DNA of 64,000 nt from Crotalaria pallida (lineage: Eukaryota > Streptophyta > Magnoliopsida > Fabales > Fabaceae): NCBI GenBank assembly GCA_037953625.1, contig CM075651.1, forward strand, positions 129,298,501 to 129,362,500. The letters are read 5' to 3'. The position numbers and the translations under genes are program-made. Below the pieces are notes generated by a model. That model ran no database searches and was not told the DNA's origin. It saw only the letters and a list, made by a program, of their open reading frames with translations. Within the stretch, counting starts at the first letter, position 1; each line of letters starts with the position of its first letter. Positions 44,280-57,272 of the stretch are shown here, one piece after another.

Positions 44280-44799
44280 CTCGGAGAGAGAGGAAGCTCG
44301 ATTGAAGCTCCAAGGACCTTGAATCTACCTCTGATCTACTTGATTTCCAACTATCTAGACCGGTTCCCAATTTGATTCCAAGATTGGAGGAGAGAGAGAG
44401 AGAGAGAGCAAACCCTAGAGGAGAGAGAAACACCAAAAGAGGAGGGGGGAAGCTTAATCAAGAGAGGGATAGTGTTTATGTATAGGATTTACCCCAAAGT
44501 CAAGATTAAATCCATGGGTGAGGGTAGAAATTAAGGTTTGGGTGCTTAGGGTTTGGGTATGGTGTGTGGGTTCAAGAGGAGAGGGAAAGAATCATGAGGA
44601 GAGAGAGAAAGAGAAGCTTCAAGAAAAGGAAGATAAGGGCAAAAATAAGAAGGAAGGAGAGACTTGCCATGGGAGAAGGTTGGAGGTGAGCTATGGAGGT
44701 TTGGTGGGTGATTGGTGGTGTTTTGGGGTGAGAAGAAGGGGAAAGGGGCGGAGAAGAATGAGGGGGGAGGAGGCTGGTACGAGATTTTATGGCGTCTGG

Positions 44800-45080
44800 T
44801 GCTGAAAAGCGCACCGCGCGTCTGGGCGCGGTGCTGGGTGCGCCTGCGCGCGCGCACGCCACTGCTGATGCGCGTTAATGAATTCGTCGCGTGCCTGGGC
44901 GCAGGTCATGGCGCGCCTGGGCGTGTTTCTGCCTGAGTTGCGCACCAATTTGAGGGGCTGGCGTGCCTGGCGTGCCTTGGGGGTCCTAACTTCAAATCGC
45001 CATAACTTCTCCGATAGCCGTTGGATTTTGCTCAAATTTTGAGACAAGCTTCCTAAAATCCTAAACTTCACATCCAACGG
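44800..45080 (-). promoter_or_regulatory. CpG-rich U3 block of element D (also 61930-62150)
   Basis: Repeated GCGCGCC and GCCTGGGCG motifs are followed on the plus strand by a module (CGCCATAACTTCTCCGATAG ... GAGACAAGCTTC ... CATCCAACGGTGGAA) that also follows the block in element A LTRs. Role unknown. Confidence 0.5.
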
Positions 45081-45345
45081 TGGAAATTGGGTTTAGAGCT
45101 ATGGATATTTTATTCCTAATTATCTCGCACCGGACGAGTTCTAACACTTAAATCCTTGATTTAACTCCCGATTTCACTTCTATAATTCTACTTCTTGCTA
45201 CCGATGCACTCCACGCAACCCCTAGTACTTAAAATTACTAATCACCTTGCTCCCAAAATTCTTTAAGCAGTTAATCTGCCTATTCTCTACATTATAAACT
45301 TATTAACTCACTAATTAGGCTTGGAATTAAATTAGGGACGTTACA

Positions 45346-45602
45346 ATTCTCCCCCACTTATTGGAATTTCGTCCCCGAAATTCCGTTCAAAGTCCTTAAT
45401 TGGAGAGCCATCCCGGAAAAAGGGTTTCTAAGCTAAGCAACTTACTCTACCTTGGTTCTACTCCCCCACTTAGGATTGGCATACCATTCAGCATGAGTGC
45501 GCCACGGGACTTCTTGCACTCATTGAAGAGTGCCGACTATGATTTAATTTAGTCCGCCTCAAAGCGAAGATCCTATTCGAGTTTTCTAAGATCAGTTGGG
45601 TT
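45346..45602 (-). other. Element D internal remnant, 3' side
   Basis: Holds the polypurine tract and about 240 bp without a coding frame, including a second CTCCCCCACTTA tract near 45460. It ends with GGGTT (45598-45602), the target duplication of element E. Confidence 0.7.
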
Positions 45603-48600
45603 TGTGACACCCTTCCGATTATCCATATTATAATATAGTGATTATGCTTTTAAATCGGATAATATATGGACTTGTGAGTGTTAAGAAAATAGGTAAATAA
45701 AATTTTCTTTTAAAGCGGGTGCACGAATCGTCACTTGAAAGTCTTGGAGAACAAAGTCTATATTATCTCAAAATCATTGTATCGAGTTCGGCGATTTCTA
45801 AAACCTTTTCGCAAATAGAGTAACATTCGATCTTTTAGAAAATATCTTTGTATCAAGTAGCTTAAGCTACCCTTGCTTTGTACGATAGAACTGATACCAT
45901 TTATAGCCGAGCTCTTAAACAAATTAAATCAAAGTAAGCGGAAATTACTGGACTATGCAACTGATAGAATATAAACATAGGTTTTCATAGATATAGAGAG
46001 TCATAAGTACATAGCCCATGAGTAAAGTCTCCAAGTTTCAAAATATACAAGTCCATCATCAGATCTATATAACAGTGTAACTACAAACCCTAGAGTGCTC
46101 CAAAAGTATATCTACAATATATATACATAACAAAATATATAACTCTAGGGATAGTCACATAGATCTGGCAGCATCAGATGGAGTAGTAGCAGCAGTAGTC
46201 TCCCAAAAGTAAAAGTAGTAGTAAGATAGTAGCAACATCATCATCACAGCAGCAGCAGCAAATCTCCTCCACAGCCTCCACACATCGGACCCTCAGACCC
46301 ACATCATACACCATATGCATGTACCTAGGGATCATCGTCCCTCCAGTCACTCCTAGTAGAATGCACGACAGGCTCGCCCCCACTCTCGTCCTCCACCGGA
46401 TCCTCCTCGATCTCATCCGAGGGAGAGTGTACCCTACCACTGGGTACCGGGTCAGGTGATGGTGAAACCCTGACTGGGCTCCTCGGATCAGATAGGGGAG
46501 TCTCCTCGCGGACGACTCTCGAAGTAAAAGGGTGAGAGCGGGTAGGTTGAAAACGAAAACTATGGTAAGAGCGAGCTGGTCGCTTGGGAGGTGGTCCATG
46601 GTAAGTGTAAAACGGGGGTACATGCATAGTGTATATGATGGGAATCCTAAACCTACGAGGACGGAATCGTATCAGCGGGTTCGGGTGGTAAAAGGTAATC
46701 TCTACCTCCCCCTCGAACACCGCACGATGGTCCTCATAGACCCATATGCCACTAGGAAGTGGCCGGATCTCGATGCAAACAATGTAGCGAGACATCACCT
46801 ACAAGGGCATAGGGGTAAGCAATTCTATACACATAATCAACAGAGACTAAATTATGCAATATAAGCATGTAAATATGCATCAATTAATATCAATCACATT
46901 TAACACTTAGCAGATATTGAATGCAAGTAAGATGCTCACACTTGGTTCATTTATCACAGTTAAATTAAATGAATGGCATGATGCATGACTTTAGCTCTCA
47001 AGCCTATCTCCATCATAATACTATGTCACTCTCTGACGTCCATCCCTGACAACCCAGCACTCAACAGTGCGTTGTATTCCTAGGTATACAACCATTCGTA
47101 CATTCACCTAGAATGTACACGACAAGCTTGGTATCCATGCCACCCGAGCATATCCCGTCATCCAAACGGATCGTCATCCAAACGATATATCCATATCGGC
47201 ATCCACTAAGCCGACCACGTCAACAACGTGTCATCAAGCAAGCGTATTGGCACTCCCAGAGGCCCTCCACATGTTTAACAAACATGAAATACGTCCTACC
47301 ATCCAAACTCCAGAATGAATGCATTTTATCTTTTAGACTTAAGGGAAGTTGATTAATACTTTACAGGCCACCTAGGCTTATTTTCTTTATCAAAAAGGAC
47401 CGTCACCAAACGATCTATTTGTATTAATCAATTTCCCTAGGTCTTGATCCCTTGGACTATTATTAATAATTCCTTAGTTTATTAAGTCAGAATTGAAAAT
47501 GGTGTTTTCAGGTTCTGAACCATTTACTCGAGTAAACTTCAGGACACTCGAGTGTTCTTCAACTTTTCCAGATTACTCGAGTATTCTTAAGATTACTCGA
47601 GTGTTCATGACTTTCTGAGGATTTGGGTTTTCAATTCAACAATTTACTCGAGTAATTCATGAGTTACTCGAGTGTTCTTGAACATTTCTAGAATACTCGA
47701 GTGACCTTGAATGACTCGAGTGTTTGACCTAAACTTGTCCTCAGGTCATGCTCGATACTCGAGTACCAGACAAAATACTCGAGTGTTCTTGTTCATTTTA
47801 CATTGTTTTGAAAGCATTTTACTCTAGTACCCTGCCTTTTACTCGAGTGTTTCGTAGCAGATAACACTGAAACTTGGTTTTAACATAACATTTTCATTTC
47901 TACTTAATTCTAGTCCATTCCAGGGATCCACAGAGTTCATACAACATAATTTGAACATGTTACAACATTCATTTCATATCAAAACACAGATTTGACAGAG
48001 AATCCAATAATCATGCATAAAAAGGCACTTTTAACAACTCAACACCTCAAATTGAATATTAAGCCCAATTTTCATAAAGTAAAGCTCATTTAAGCTTGCA
48101 TGCATGATATAAAACTTTCTCAACACAGTTTTAAAGCATGGATTGGTCTCCAAACCAAAGTTCCTATTCAATCTAAGCCCTTAGAGCCTCTTGGTGGCTC
48201 TCTAACACAATTCATGGAATTTAAACTCTGTCTAGTGAATATAATTACTTCCCCTTACCTCTCAGATGTTTTCCAAACAAGGATTGACACGAAAAAGGCT
48301 CCAAAATCCTCAGACCAACTTCAAAGGCCACATGCAGAGTAGTTTTGAGTACCATACCAAAATGGAATTGGTTTGTACATGAAACAGAGAATTAAATTGG
48401 GGAAAATTAGATTTCTAAACTCTATGCAACATAATCTAACTAAGGAAATCGAAATTGAGACTCAGGGGTTCATGAGCTTACCAGAAATCAAGATCAAGGT
48501 AAGCTCCAGAAACAGTTTGGACAGCAACTAGCTCCACTTCCCAGCTCCAATTCTCTCAGCACACTCACTCAAATCTCACGATTTCACTCTCTATACAAAG

Positions 48601-49173
48601 CTCAAGATGTAAGCTTTGTATTCGTTTTTGGTTTGTGATTCAACTCGACACAGAGAAGGAGAATTGATCGGACCAAGTTAGGAACCCTAACTTCAACAAC
48701 AACAAGAAGAATGAGCCAAATCCCTGGCTTCTGGGTGTTGATGGGCTTAAATAGGGTGGGGAAACACTCATGCAGGTCGACACGACCTCCATCAACGTGG
48801 AGCGGAGGTGATTTCGTGTCACCAACACGAGATCGTTGGTGGTGACTCACTGAACGCACTAACTCGTGCAGTTTGACCCAGAATACTCGAGTATTCTGAA
48901 TAATACTCGAGTATTTTGCCCAGATTTTGAAAAATAATTATTTTATTTACTTTCCCTCCAAAACCTTTACTATAATTGCTTTTAGGTCCCAACCCAGGGA
49001 CTAATATGCAAAATACTCATTTTATGCATTTAAATTATTTATTAAATAATTTCCACACATAAGTTAATCATATGAACACATATTTTAATCAAGGATTAAT
49101 ATAGAAACCATTAATTATAATTAAATTATAATTAACATTTCATTAATCGAGGATTAAAATTTTGGGTGTTACA
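45603..49173 (-). repeat. Element E LTR (element 3' end)
   Basis: On the plus strand TGTGACACCCTTCCG to GGGTGTTACA, 3571 bp. Contains TATA (48747-48753), donor (48482/48481), ACTCGAGT cluster (47520-47850), U3 pair (48882, 48903), acceptor (46799) and an intact 156-codon ORF. Confidence 0.93.
46325..46795 (-). CDS. LTR-encoded protein, element E copy 1 (intact)
   Basis: The frame starts MSRYIVCIEIRPLPSGIW and keeps FEGEVEITFYHPNPLIRFR, PRRFRIPIIYTMHVPP, and the acidic DEIEEDPVEDESGGEP tail. Compared with C there are about a dozen replacements in 156 residues, mostly in the Arg/Ser/Pro middle. The splice acceptor and the donor upstream are conserved. This copy has no internal stop, whereas the other E LTR copy is broken. 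Confidence 0.7.
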   Translation of the reverse strand: MSRYIVCIEIRPLPSGIWVYEDHRAVFEGEVEITFYHPNPLIRFRPRRFRIPIIYTMHVPPFYTYHGPPPKRPARSYHSFRFQPTRSHPFTSRVVREETPLSDPRSPVRVSPSPDPVPSGRVHSPSDEIEEDPVEDESGGEPVVHSTRSDWRDDDP

Positions 49174-49215
49174 CTACTCCCCCACTTACAAGGAATTTCA
49201 TCCCCGAAATTCAAC

Positions 49216-52200
49216 TCATACAAACAAGTCAGGATAATCCTGACGCATCTTATCCTCTAATTCCCAAGATGCTTCTATCACATCTCCATAAATCCAGACG
49301 ACTTTGACCAAACTAATGTCCTTCCCTCTAAGTTGCTTGATTCTTCGATCTTCAATACGAACTGGCACAGCTTTGAAGGTTAGGTTCTTATGAATTTCTA
49401 AGTCATCAGGTTGGATGCTAAGAACAATGGTGAGGTCATGGACATATTTCTTCAATTGAGACACATGGAATACATTATGGAGGTTAGCTAATGACGAAGG
49501 CAAAGCTAATTGATAGGCTACTGGGCCGATCCTTTTGAGAATTTGATAGGGACCAATAAACTTAGGTGATAGTTTTTGGGTTTTCAAGGCTCTACTAACA
49601 CCTTTGGTTGGTACTATTCTAATGAACACGTGGTCTCCTTCAACAAACTCTAAGGGTTTTCTCCTTCTATCAGCATAGCTTTTCTGCCTACTCTGAGCTG
49701 CCCTCATCTTCTCTTGTATCATCTTGATCTGCTCCGTGGTCTCTTGCACAATATCTGGTCCAATCAGAGAACTCTCCCCCACTTGGAACTAGCATAACGG
49801 CGTCTGACACTTTCTCCCATATAAAGCTTCAAATGGTGTCATTCCAATGCTCGTGTGATAGCTGTTGTTGTAAGTGAACTCCACGAGTGGCAACATTTGC
49901 TCCCAATTCCCTTGTCCTTCCAAAGCCCAGGCTCGTAGAATGTCCTCCAATGACTGAATAGTCCTTTCCGTTTGGCCATCAATCTGAGGATGGTATGCAG
50001 AACTTAGCTTCAATCTTGAACCCAAGGCTCTATGCAGATCTTCCCAAAACTTCGATGTAAACCTCGGATAGCGATCAGACACAATGCTTGATGGTACTCC
50101 GTGCAGACGAATAACTTCCTTGATGTACAACTGAGTGAGCTTTTCCAATGAGTAGCGCATATTCACGGAAATGAAATGCGCCGACTTGGTCAAACGATCC
50201 ACGATCACCCAAATTGCATCATGACCAGTAGATGTCCTTGGCAATCCCGACACAAAATCCATCGAGATGCTATCCCACTTCCATACCGGAATTTCCAAAG
50301 AGAGTAACTCTCCTCCTGGCCTTTGGTGTTCTACCTTCGCCTTTTGACACACCAAACAGCACGCCACATACTCAGCTACATCCTTTTTCAACTCGGGCCA
50401 CCAAAATAGTTTCTTCAAATCCTGATACATTTTAGTATCTCCTGGATGCATACTCATCTTGCTCTTATGTGCTTCATCCATAACCATTCTCCTTACTTCT
50501 AAATCATCAGGGACACAAATCCTCGTTCTAAAACGCAGGATTCCATCCTTCCCTTCTTGGAATTCCAATTCCTTACCCTCTTGCATCAACCTTTTCTTCT
50601 CCATGAGTTTCTCATCCTTGAGTTGCAATTCTCGAATCTTTTGCAGAAACTCATTAGCAATCTGCAGCATCCCCATCTTGATACTCGTCGGCTCCACTTG
50701 CATTGTCAAACTCAAATCTCGAAATTCCTCTATCAGTGCAGCTTCTCTGACCATCATCGCACTGATGTGCATTGCCTTTCTACTCAATGCGTCCGCCACA
50801 ACGTTTGCCTTCCCAGGATGATAATGGAGCTCAAACTCATAATCCTTCAAAAACTCCATCCATCGGCGTTGCCTCATATTCAACTCCTTTTGATCAAAGA
50901 GGTACTTTAAACTCTTATGGTCACTAAACACCCAGAACGTAGTGCCATAGAGATAGTGCCTCCAAATCTTTAAGGCAAACACCACAGCTGCCAACTCGAG
51001 ATCGTGAGTTGGATAGTTCATCTCATGAACTTTTAGCTGTCTCGAGGCGTAGGCGACAACTTGCCCCTCTTGCATTAAAACACACCCAAGACCTTGTTTC
51101 GACGCGTCACAATACACATCAAAGCTCTTCTGTGTATCGGGCAGCACCAATATAGGAGACGATGTCAACCTTTCCTTCAACTCTTGAAAACTACTTTCAC
51201 ATTTCTCATCCCACAGAAATGGTTGATCTTTCCTAGTCAACTTCGTCAGAGGCAGTGCAATCTTCGAGAAACCTTCGATGAACCTTCTATAATACCCAGC
51301 CAAACCAAGAAAACCTCTCACCTCCGTGACCGAATTTGGTTGCACCCATTGCAAAACCGAACTTACCTTCGTCGGATCAACGGCTATTCCTTTGTCTGAA
51401 ATCACATGCCCCAAGAACTTAACCTCCTTCAGCCAGAACTCACACTTTGTAAGTTTGGCGTACAATTGCTTCTCCTTCAGGATGCTCAACACTATCCTCA
51501 AGTGTTCAGCATGCTCCTCCGGGCTCTTAGAGTAAATCAGAATATCATCGATGAACACAACCATGAATGAATCTAAATAAGGTCTAAAGATTCGATTCAT
51601 GTAGTCCATGAAGATAGCTGGTGCATTAGTCAATCCGAACGGCATCATGACATACTCGTAATGTCCGTATCGAGATCGAAATGCAGTCTTAAAGATATCC
51701 TCTTCTCTAATTCTGATCTGATGGTACCCCGACCTCAAGTCAATCTTAGAAAATATTGAAGCCCCACGACTTGATCCATAAGGTCATCTATCCGTGGCAA
51801 CGGATACTTGTTCTTGATGGTGACCTTATTCAGCTGCCGGTAGTCGATGCACATCCTCATGCTACCATCTTTCTTCTTGACGAACAAGACAGGAGCACCC
51901 CAAGGTGACACGCTTGGTCGAATCATCTGTTTCTGCAGCAACTCTTCAATCTGCTTCTTCATCTCCGCCTTTTCCGGTGGTGCCATTCTATAAGGAGCGA
52001 TAGAAATGGGACCAGCTCCCAGAACTAGGTCAATACCAAATTCAATTTCTCTTCTTGGTGGCAGACCAGGAATCTCGTCCGCAAAAACCTCCGGAAAATC
52101 TCTGACAACAGGAATCTCTTTCATCCTTGGACTATTCTCCTCCACCTCAGCGTTAAACAGACACACGTAGCCAGATGGTTTTGGGTCTCTATAGGTCACT

Positions 52201-53549
52201 AGTTTTCTATCACAATCAATGATCACTTGGTTCCGACTTAACCAGTTCATTCCCAATATCACATCTAATTGTGCTAAGGGTAAGCAGATCAAATCTACTT
52301 TAGAGGTTTGTCCTAACACTTCTATACAACAGTTAAGACATGCTCTAGAAACAACTACAGGAGCATTTGTAGGGGTTTCTACTTGCAAAACATAAGGCAT
52401 TTCAGACATCATCAAGCCTAACCGGTTTACACATTCATATGAAACGAATGAATGCGTTGCACCAGATTCAAACAAAACATGGCATAACTGACCATTAAGC
52501 AAGTATTTACCTTGCACCAGATCAGAAGATCGATTCGCTTCCACACCGCTAAGGGTGAAGACCCTTCCTTGAGTCACAGGTCTATCTGCAGTCCCTCTTG
52601 AGTTAGCCTTGGCTGGTTCCTTGCAATCCCTTGCAAAATGTCCCAGCTTTCCACAGTTAAAACAACCACTTGTTCCCCAACAAACTCGACCATAATGGTT
52701 GCGCTTGCACTTGTCGCAGAATGGAGCCTCGTTCCGATAATTTCTTCCTTCAGAACCACCAACTTTTCCTTTGCCTTTTCCCCGACGAACATATGGACCT
52801 TTGCCTCGATTGTTGAAACCCTTACGCCTTTGAGATCCATAGCCTTGATTGTCCTTCTTTTCTGAGACTTTCACCTCCTCGGCCTTTGTATCATCTTCAT
52901 ACATCCTACACATGTCCACGAGTGCAGGAAAACTTTGAATCCGCTGGTAGCTAAAAATTGACTTCAACTTTGACCTCAAACCTCCTTCAAACTTAATGCA
53001 CTTGCTCCTCTCATCTGGATTGTTCTGATAGTATGGAGAGTACTTCATCAGCTCTTCAAACTTTGCCGCGTACTCACCCACACTCATGTTACCTTGCTTC
53101 AGCTGCAAGAATTCCACTTCCTTTTTCCTTCTTAGATCCTCAGGAAAATATTTCTGAAGAAATTTTTCCATGAATACTCCCCAGCTTACATCTCTTCCTT
53201 CATATTGCAGAAGCTGCATCGTGTGATTGCACCAGTTCTCAGCTTCATCCTCTAACATATAGGTTGCATAAGCCACCTTTTGAGCATCCGAACACTCCAA
53301 CGTTCTTAGGATCTTGTCCATGGTGTGAATCCACTTGTTGGCTTCTTCCGGCTTAAATCCTCCTTCGAACTTTGGTGGGTTGCAACTTATAAAGTGAGCC
53401 AGAGTCTTCGCCTCAGTATTATCCACATTACACTGAGGAGGCGGGTTGACCGGTTGAAATGATGGTTGAGATTGCCGTTGCATAGCTTCCAACACCGTGG
53501 TGATTCATTCCAACATCGTATTAGTGTGATTTTGGTTTCTAGTTGCCAT
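49216..53549 (-). pseudogene. gag-pol: Element E gag-pol polyprotein, broken
   Basis: The gag ATG is at 53549; a TGA at 53505-53507 (Arg CGA in C) stops it after 14 codons, although an internal ATG at 53495 could restart. Gag core, CCHC knuckle [14 protein letters not shown], protease and RT start follow. Protease reads FESGATHS, replacing the catalytic aspartate by glutamate. A one-base deletion near 51769 shifts the frame between the two RT halves. [11 protein letters not shown], RNase H (YCDAS, FSDH) and integrase follow; a TAG at 49789-49791 replaces a Trp. The GPY module (FIGPYQIL) and the chromodomain-like tail to 49216 are whole. The element is unable to encode its own proteins. Confidence 0.93.
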
Positions 53550-53721
53550 ATTAGACCTGCGCTATGGACTTATGGTCACATATGTTGAACTAAAGAAACT
53601 TCCATTACACCACCTATACTAAGGCTCTATCCTAAACTTATTAAATCTACAATCAATTGCGTCTTGTGCTCAAAAGAGACAAGATACAAACAAATCAAGG
53701 GTATTTAAAACTCAAGAAGCA

Positions 53722-56700
53722 AATTATAATATAGTGATTATGCTTTTAAATCGGATAATATATGGACTTGTGAGTGTTAAGAAAATAGGTAAATAAAATT
53801 TTCTTTTAAAGCGGGTGCACGAATCGTCACTTGAAAGTCTTGGAGAACAAAGTCTATATTATCTCAAAATCATTGTATCGAGTTCTGCGATTTCTAAAAC
53901 CTTTTCGCAAATAGAGTAACATTCGATCTTTTAGAAAATATCTTTGTATCAAGTAGCTTAAGCTACCCTTGCTTTGTACGATAGAACTGATACCATTTAT
54001 AGCCGAGCTCTTAAACAAATTAAATCAGAGTAAGCGGAAATTACTGGACTATGCAACTGATAGAATATAAACATAGGTTTTCATAGATATAGAGAGTCAT
54101 AAGTACATAGCCCATGAGTAAAGTCTCCAAGTTTCAAAATATACAAGTCCATCATCAGATCTATATAACAGTGTAACTACAAACCCTAGAGTGCTCCAAA
54201 AGTATATCTACAATATATATACATAACAAAATATATAACTCTAGGGATAGTCACATAGATCTGGCAGCATCAGATGGAGTAGTAGCAGCAGTAGTCTCCC
54301 AAAAGTAAAAGTAGTAGTAAGATAGTAGCAACATCATCATCACAGCAGCAGCAAATCTCCTCCACAGCCTCCACACATCGGACCCTCAGACCCACATCAT
54401 ACACCATATGCATGTACCTAGGGATCATCGTCCCTCCAGTCACTCCCAGTAGAATGCACGACAGGCTCGCCCCCACTCTCGTCCTCCACCGGATCCTCCT
54501 CGATCTCATCCGAGGGAGAGTGTACCCTACCACTGGGTACCGGGTCAGGTGATGGTGAAACCCTGACTGGGCTCCTCGGATCAGATAGGGGAGTCTCCTC
54601 GCGGACGACTCTCGAAGTAAAAGGGTGAGAGCGGGTAGGTTGAAAACGAAAACTATGGTAAGAGCGAGCTGGTCACGTGGGAGGTGGTCCATGGTAAGTG
54701 TAAAACGGGGGTACATGCATAGTGTATATGATGGGAATCCTAAACCTACGAGGACGGAATCGTATCAGCGGGTTCGGGTGGTAAAAGGTAATCTCTACCT
54801 CCCCCTCGAACACCGCACGATGGTCCTCATAGACCCATATGCCACTAGGAAGTGGCCGGATCTCGATGCAAGCAATGTAGCGAGACATCACCTACAAGGG
54901 CATAAGGGTAAGCAATTCTATACACATAATCAACAGAGACTAAATTATGCAATATAAGCATGTAAATATGCATCAATTAATATCAATCACATTTAACACT
55001 TAGCAGATATTGAATGCAAGTAAGATGCTCACACTTGGTTCATTTATCACAGTTAAATTAAATGAATGGCATGATGCATGACTTTAGCTCTCAAGCCTAT
55101 CTCCATCATAATACTATGTCACTCTCTGACGTCCATCCCTGACAACCCAACACTCAACAGTGCGTTGTATTCCTAGGTATACAACCATTCATACATTCAC
55201 CTAGAATGTACACGACAAGCTTGGTATCCATGCCACCCAAGAATATCCCGTCATCCAAACGGATCATCATCCAAACGATATATCCATATCGGCATCCACT
55301 AAGCCGACCACGTCAACAACGTGTCATCAAGCAAGCGTATTGGCACTCCCAGAGGCCCTCCACATGTTTAACAAATATGAAATATGTCCTACCATCCAAA
55401 CTCCAGAATGAATGCATTTTATCTTTTAGACTTAAGGGAAGTTGATTAATACTTTACAGGCCACCTAGGCTTATTTTCTTTATCAAAAAGGACCATCACC
55501 AAACGATCTATATGTATTAATCAATTTCCCTAGGTCTTGATCCCTTGGACTATTATTAATAATTCCTTAGTTTATTAAGTCAGAATTGAAAATGGTGTTT
55601 TCAGGTTCTGAACCATTTACTCGAGTAAACTTCAGGACACTCGAGTGTTCTTCAACTTTTCCAGATTACTCGAGTATTCTTAAGATTACTCGAGTGTTCA
55701 TGACTTTCTGAGGATTTGGGTTTTCAATTCAACAATTTACTCGAGTAATTCATGGGTTACTCGAGTGTTCTTGAACATTTCCAGAATACTCGAGTGACCT
55801 TGAATGACTCGAGTGTTTGACCTAAACTTGTCCTCAGGTCATGCTCGATACTCGAGTACCAGACAAAATAATCGAGTGTTCTTGTTCATTTTACATTGTT
55901 TTGAAAGCATTTTACTCGAGTACCCTGCCTTTTACTCTAGTGTTTCGTAGCAGATAACACTAAAACTTGGTTTTAACATAACATTTTCATTTCTACTTAA
56001 TTCTAGTCCATTCCAGGGATCCACAGAGTTCATACAACATAATTTGAACATGTTACAACATTCATTTCATATCAAAACACAGATTTGACAGAGAATCCAA
56101 TAATCATGCATAAAAAGGCACTTTTAACAACTCAACACCTCAAATTGAATATTAAGCCCAATTTTCATAAAGTAAAGCTCATTTAAGCTTGCATGCATGA
56201 TATAAAACTTGCTCAACACAGTTTTAAAGCATGGATTGGTCTCCAAACCAAAGTTCCTATTCAATCTAAGCCCTTAGAGCCTCTTGGTGGCTCTCTAACA
56301 CAAGTCATGGAATTTAAACTCTGTCTAGTGAATATAATTACTTCCCCTTACCTCTCAGATGTTTTCCAAACAAGGATTGACACGAAAAAGGCTCCAAAAT
56401 CCTCAGACCAACTTCAAAGGCCACATGCAGAGTAGTTTTGAGTACCATACCAAAATGGAATTGGTTTGTACATGAAACAGAGAATTAAATTGGGGAAAAT
56501 TAGATTTCTAAACTCTATGCGACATAATCTAACTAAGGAAATCGAAATTGAGACTCAGGGGTTCATGAGCTTACCAGAAATCAAGATCAAGGTAAGCTCC
56601 AGAAACAATTTGGACAGCAACTAGCTCCACTTCCCAGCTCCAATTCTCTCAGCACACTCACTCAAATCTCACGATTTCACTCTCTATACAAAGCTCAAGA

Positions 56701-57267
56701 TGTAAGCTTTGTATTCATGTTTGGTTTGTGATTCAACTCGACACAGAGAAGGAGAATTGATCAGACCAAGTTAGGAACCCTAACTTCAACAACAACAAGA
56801 AGAATGAGCCAAATCCCTGGCTTCTGGGTGTTGATGGGCTTAAATAGGGTGGGGAAACACTCATGCAGGTCGACACGACCTCCATCAACGTGGAGTGGAG
56901 GTGATTTCGTGTCACCAACACGAGATCGTTGGTGGTGACTCACTGAACGCACTAACTCGTGCAGTTTGACCCAGAATACTCGAGTATTCTGAATAATACT
57001 CGAGTATTTTGCCCAGATTTTGAAAAATAATTATTTTATTTACTTTCCCTCCAAAACCTTTCCTATAATTGCTTTTAGGTCCCAACCCAGGGACTAATAT
57101 GCAAAATACTCATTTTATGCATTTAAATTATTTATTAAATAATTTCCACACATAAGTTAATCATATGAACACATATTTTAATCAAGGATTAATATAGAAA
57201 GCATTAATTATAATTAAATTATAATTAACATTTCATTAATCGGGGATTAAAATTTTGGGGTGTTACA
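53722..57267 (-). repeat. Element E LTR (element 5' end), tip deleted
   Basis: Matches 45603-49173 from its 25th base to the end at GGGGTGTTACA. The missing bases adjoin a deletion that also removed the primer binding site. TATA is at 56840-56846, the donor at 56575/56574. Confidence 0.9.
54418..54888 (-). pseudogene. LTR-encoded protein, element E copy 2 (nonsense)
   Basis: Same 156-codon frame as the other E LTR, but codon 72, CGA in the other copies, is TGA (54673-54675), truncating it just after the conserved N-terminal region. The change is a C-to-T at a CpG (ACG CGA to ACG TGA), the expected product of 5-methylcytosine decay. Both LTRs were identical at insertion, so the loss is recent. 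Confidence 0.7.
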
Positions 57268-57272
57268 GGGTT

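Larger units (their letters stand above)
42439..45345 (-). repeat. Element D LTR (element 3' end)
   Basis: On the plus strand TGTAACACCCTTAATTT to GGGACGTTACA. Sense order: CpG-rich U3 block (44800-44995), GA microsatellite (44391-44409 on the plus strand), donor-like CTCCGAG|GTAAGGGG at 44280/44279, direct repeats (42830-43450) and acceptor-like ACATTTTAG|GTGAAAG at 42641. It then has an open frame of about 60 codons beginning VKVKELEDQSVAVEELERR, with no recognised function. Confidence 0.92.
45603..57267 (-). mobile_element. Element E: Tekay chromovirus nested in element D
   Basis: Minus-strand relative of element C, flanked by an exact GGGTT duplication (45598-45602 and 57268-57272). LTRs are at 45603-49173 and 53722-57267 and nearly identical. 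The second one lacks its first 25 bases, and the adjoining primer-site region is deleted. The gag-pol region carries two stops and one frameshift. Coding regions are over 90% like C by eye, the LTR outer parts clearly less so. Confidence 0.93.
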
